This document shows positions 61,182-64,000 of a stretch of 64,000 nt of DNA, piece by piece. A program made the translations under genes and the position numbers. The stretch is taken from NCBI RefSeq assembly GCF_004115155.1, contig NZ_RDSM01000001.1:1116001-1180000 (forward strand). The letters are read 5' to 3'. The notes below the pieces were generated by a model that made no database searches, had not been told where the DNA came from, and saw only the letters and a program-made list of their open reading frames with translations. Position 1 is the first letter of the stretch; each line of letters opens with the position of its first letter. Origin of the DNA: Granulicella sibirica (GTDB lineage: Bacteria > Acidobacteriota > Terriglobia > Terriglobales > Acidobacteriaceae).

Positions 61182-62483
61182 ATGCCAATCGCTCCCCGCA
61201 AAGCCGCCCTACTCCTTCTCCTCGCCGCCATCCCCCTCAAAGCCCAGCAGACCCCGCCGCTTCCTACCGCCGATCCGTTAGGTGCGGCCATGTTCACCGC
61301 CAGTGGAGCCACCGGCATGGTTGTCGTCGTCGTCCGCGACGAAGGCATCTACATGCAGAGTTATGGAGAACAGCGCCCGCACTCCGGCCAGCATCCCGCT
61401 CCCGATTCCCTCATCCGCCTCTGCTCGCTGACGAAGATCATCGCCACTGACCTCCTCGTCAAACTTGCCGTCGACCACCTCGTCGACTTCACCGATCCTC
61501 TGCAGAAGTTCGCTCCCGCAGGAGTCACCGTCCCCACCAAGACCCTCCACGGCGAAGCTGAACGTGGCATCACTCTTGGCGACCTCGCCACCCACACGGC
61601 CGGTCTCCCCCGCGAAGTCGGTTGGCCTCCCGACGACACCCCGCACTTTACCTTTCCCGATCACGCCTACCGCTGGGACTGGCTCCCGAAACAGCGTCTC
61701 CGCTTCTCTCCCGGCAAGTTCTCCGCCTACTCGAACATTGGCTTCGACCTGCTCGGCGACGCCCTCGAGCAGGCCTCCGGAAAACCCTATGCCCAGCTCT
61801 TCCAGGAGCGTACCGCCGCCCCGCTGGGCCTCCGCGACACCACCCTCACGCCCACACCCGAGCAATGCTCCCGCCTCATGGTCGGCTTCAAGGACGAAGG
61901 CCCATGCACCGACACCCAGGCCTCAGCCGGAAGCGGCGGGATGTACTCCACACCGAACGACATGGTCCGCTGGCTCCAGTACCTGCTCAGGCTGCCTAGC
62001 GTTCCCGTTCAGCAGAACACCGCCGCTCAGGCCGTCTACATCCTGCCCAGCCAGCTCAACGGCATGAAAGGCCTCAGCCACGCGGGCGAGCCGTCCGGCA
62101 TCGGACTCGGCTGGATTCGCCTCGGCCTTCCCGAAGATCCCGGCATGATCATCCAGAAGACCGGCGGCGGTGGCGGCTTCACCACCTACATCGCCCTCCT
62201 GCCTTCCCGCCGTACGGGGATTTTCATCGCCATGACCGAGGGCCGACACTCAGGCCACGTTAACGTCTTCCACGAAGCCAACAATCTCGTCACCATTATG
62301 GCTGGACTCCCTCCACTTCCGCCCGAGCCCGTCGCCGATCTCCCCTCGGATTCTGTCCAGGCTCACGCCAACCTGCCCGTCCACGCGAAAACACGCGCAG
62401 CGACCACGAAGGCCCGCGCAGCTACCGCCAGGGCACAAGCCGTTCATCGCCCTGTAAAGAAGGCCCGAAAGCCTACCCGGTAA
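61182..62483 (+). CDS. Secreted serine hydrolase, class C beta-lactamase/AmpH fold
   Basis: A 433-residue exported hydrolase with signal peptide (ALLLLLAAIPLKAQ), the nucleophile tetrad SLTK (Ser82, Lys85), the second motif YSN in FSAYSNIGFDLLG, and a KTG-like motif in IIQKTGGGGGF. This is the penicillin-binding/AmpH or esterase group; substrate could be peptidoglycan peptides or esters. The last ~30 residues are an Ala/Lys/Arg repeat (KTRAATTKARAATARAQ) unlike the enzyme part and may bind nucleic acid or anionic cell-wall polymers. Confidence 0.88.
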   Translation: MPIAPRKAALLLLLAAIPLKAQQTPPLPTADPLGAAMFTASGATGMVVVVVRDEGIYMQSYGEQRPHSGQHPAPDSLIRLCSLTKIIATDLLVKLAVDHLVDFTDPLQKFAPAGVTVPTKTLHGEAERGITLGDLATHTAGLPREVGWPPDDTPHFTFPDHAYRWDWLPKQRLRFSPGKFSAYSNIGFDLLGDALEQASGKPYAQLFQERTAAPLGLRDTTLTPTPEQCSRLMVGFKDEGPCTDTQASAGSGGMYSTPNDMVRWLQYLLRLPSVPVQQNTAAQAVYILPSQLNGMKGLSHAGEPSGIGLGWIRLGLPEDPGMIIQKTGGGGGFTTYIALLPSRRTGIFIAMTEGRHSGHVNVFHEANNLVTIMAGLPPLPPEPVADLPSDSVQAHANLPVHAKTRAATTKARAATARAQAVHRPVKKARKPTR

Positions 62484-62633
62484 ACGGACGCTAAGTCCCC
62501 GAAGCCTCCGGCCAGCACCTATACTGGAAGACGGCAGAAGTGACTCGAATCACCGTATTTCGCTCTCCTCTCGCGTTTCCTCCGCGTTGAGTCTTCCGAA
62601 AGTCCCTGAAGTACCAAGGAGCCGTACACCCGC

Positions 62634-64000
62634 ATGAAGATCGTCCTCGCCGAAAAAGTCTCGCCCGCCACCCTCGCCGTCTTCCAGAAAGAACCGGGCT
62701 GGCAGATCGTCTCCCCCGACCAGATTAAGAATGGCCTCGCCGCCGAACTCGCTGACGCCGACGCCCTCGTCGTTCGCTCCGCCGTCCAGGCCGACGCCGC
62801 CCTCCTGTCGCACGCCCCCAAACTCCGTGTCATCGGACGCGCCGGAGTCGGCGTCGACAACATCGACACCGATGCCGCCACCCACCAGGGCATCGTCGTC
62901 ATGAACACCCCCGGAGCCAACGCCGTCGCCGTTGCCGAACTCACCCTCGGCCTCATGATCTCGATGGGCCGCTCCATCCCCCGCGCCAACAACACCATGC
63001 ACGCGGGCAAGTGGGATAAGAAGACCCTTCAGGGCTCGGAACTGCGTGGCAAGACGCTCGGCATCGTCGGTCTCGGACGCATCGGCCTCGAAGTCGCACG
63101 CCGCGCCCACGCCTTCGGCATGACGCTCATCGGCTACGACCCCTTCATTGCCCCAGTCGTCGCCCGCGAGAATGACGTCACGCTCGTCTCCATTGATGAG
63201 ATCTTCAAGCAGTCTGACTACCTCACGCTCCATGTCGGCCTTACGACCCAGACTGAAGGCCTCATCAACGCCCATTCCATCGGCATCATGAAGCAGGGCA
63301 TTCGCATCATCAACTGCGCCCGCGGAGAGCTTATCGTGGACGAGGCGCTCGTTGAGGGACTCAAGTCTGGCAAGGTCGCTGGAGCAGCGCTGGACGTCTT
63401 CCGCCAGGAACCGCTCAAGGAGTCCGCCTACTATGGCCTCGACAACGTGCTTCTAAGCCCGCATATCGCCGGAGCCACCGACGAGGCCCAGGAGGCCATC
63501 GGCATCCAGGTCGCCATGCAGGTTCGCGACTACCTCAAACTCGGAGTGGTCCAGAACGCCGTCAACGTCCCTTCGCTCTCGCGTGAGGAGTACGTCGAAG
63601 CCGCGCCTTACATCGAGATGGCCGAACGTCTTGGCAGCTTCCTTGCGCACGCTACTCCCGGCAATCTGGAGAACATCCAGATCACCTACTCCGGACGCCT
63701 CGCCACCGGCAAGACCGACCTCATCCGCAACGCGGCCATCTGTGGCATTCTCGCCGACGAGGAGAGCGTCAACCGCATCAACGCGGCAGCGATCGCGGGC
63801 GAACGCGGCATCCGCATCCAGGAAGACAAGAAGGAGTTCACCACCGGCGGTACGGGCTCGGTTCTCAAGCTTGTCCTTCACAGCTCCGACGGGGACACCA
63901 GCGCTTCCGCGACGGTGCTTCACGGCTCCTCGCCGCGTCTGCTCACCTACGATGGCATCGACATCGAGGCTCCGCTGAACGGAACGCTTGTGGCCATTCG
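62634..64000 (+). CDS. serA: D-3-phosphoglycerate dehydrogenase (3' end outside window)
   Basis: First step of serine synthesis. From ATG 62634 (AAGGAG 13 bases before) the frame runs off the window after 455 codons. Visible: VIGRAGVGVDNIDTDAA, NAD motif GIVGLGRIGLEVARRAHAFG, catalytic Arg in INCARGELIVDEAL, Glu in FRQEPL and His in LLSPHIAGAT. Residues after ~310 belong to the intervening ASB domain of the long SerA form, with the ACT domain expected beyond the window. TATACT at 62519 may be a -10. Confidence 0.94.
   Translation, partial: MKIVLAEKVSPATLAVFQKEPGWQIVSPDQIKNGLAAELADADALVVRSAVQADAALLSHAPKLRVIGRAGVGVDNIDTDAATHQGIVVMNTPGANAVAVAELTLGLMISMGRSIPRANNTMHAGKWDKKTLQGSELRGKTLGIVGLGRIGLEVARRAHAFGMTLIGYDPFIAPVVARENDVTLVSIDEIFKQSDYLTLHVGLTTQTEGLINAHSIGIMKQGIRIINCARGELIVDEALVEGLKSGKVAGAALDVFRQEPLKESAYYGLDNVLLSPHIAGATDEAQEAIGIQVAMQVRDYLKLGVVQNAVNVPSLSREEYVEAAPYIEMAERLGSFLAHATPGNLENIQITYSGRLATGKTDLIRNAAICGILADEESVNRINAAAIAGERGIRIQEDKKEFTTGGTGSVLKLVLHSSDGDTSASATVLHGSSPRLLTYDGIDIEAPLNGTLVAI

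Noticed and set aside
1..64000. Prophage, integrative element or defence island
   Set aside because: No integrase, transposase, phage structural gene, restriction gene or attachment-site duplication is visible; most genes are metabolic or envelope functions typical of the chromosome.

Overview
This is one contiguous piece of a high-GC bacterial chromosome. The gene content points to a soil Acidobacteriota of the Terriglobales/Acidobacteriaceae type (Granulicella, Terriglobus, Edaphobacter-like). The reasons are the mix of many secreted glycoside hydrolases, TPR and SnoaL/NTF2-like proteins, DUF4199 and DUF1080 proteins, SpoIIE-type phosphatases, and short palindromic intergenic repeats. This is an inference from gene families; there is no rRNA or tRNA in the window to settle it.

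Layout. 1-2251: fabD (5' end outside the window), bcp peroxiredoxin and a NodB-type deacetylase. 2475-4311: tautomerase, cupin and AraC regulator. 4944-13389: a secreted carbohydrate-related stretch with a TPR protein, GH35-like and GH127-like hydrolases, a concanavalin-like secreted protein, a soluble sugar-dehydrogenase-like protein and an HSL-type esterase. 13432-21344: an SnoaL-like protein, a scar holding two abutting gene remnants and a small membrane ORF, then a minus-strand run (SpoIIE phosphatase, DUF1080 protein, membrane-anchored LuxR protein, DUF4199 protein, VOC protein), followed by small secreted or membrane proteins. 21830-31229: MFS transporter, hemL, purM-purN, and a minus-strand run folD-coaE-htrA-like-M50. 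31416-39769: small protein, patatin/outer-membrane phospholipase, PEP carboxylase, GH29 alpha-fucosidase, SUFU-domain protein. 39997-49495: MFS plus TolC efflux pair, DsbA-like protein and thioredoxin 2, a secreted methyltransferase, a MASE1-GGDEF diguanylate cyclase, a radical SAM protein and a two-PDZ protein. 49679-55810: RpoE-type sigma factor with zinc-finger/HEAT anti-sigma candidate, RNase H with an unusual tail, NIPSNAP protein, YeiH exporter with a LysR regulator, YqeY. 55901-64000: a class V aminotransferase that lacks its PLP lysine, a YgiB/YgiC-like pair, an oxidoreductase-epimerase pair, a beta-lactamase-fold hydrolase, and serA (3' end outside).

I see no prophage, integrative element, CRISPR array, defence island or obvious biosynthetic cluster. 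Most of the window is ordinary chromosome. The strongest oddities are a class V aminotransferase whose Schiff-base lysine is removed, apparently by a 3-nt in-frame deletion; a scar at 14311-14487 where the tails of an esterase gene and a phosphatase gene abut tail to tail; a possible ~143-residue extension on PurM; an RNase H carrying a separate C-terminal beta-hairpin-like module; several genes with a -10-like box directly before the start codon and no Shine-Dalgarno (possible leaderless mRNAs); and several families of intergenic palindromes.
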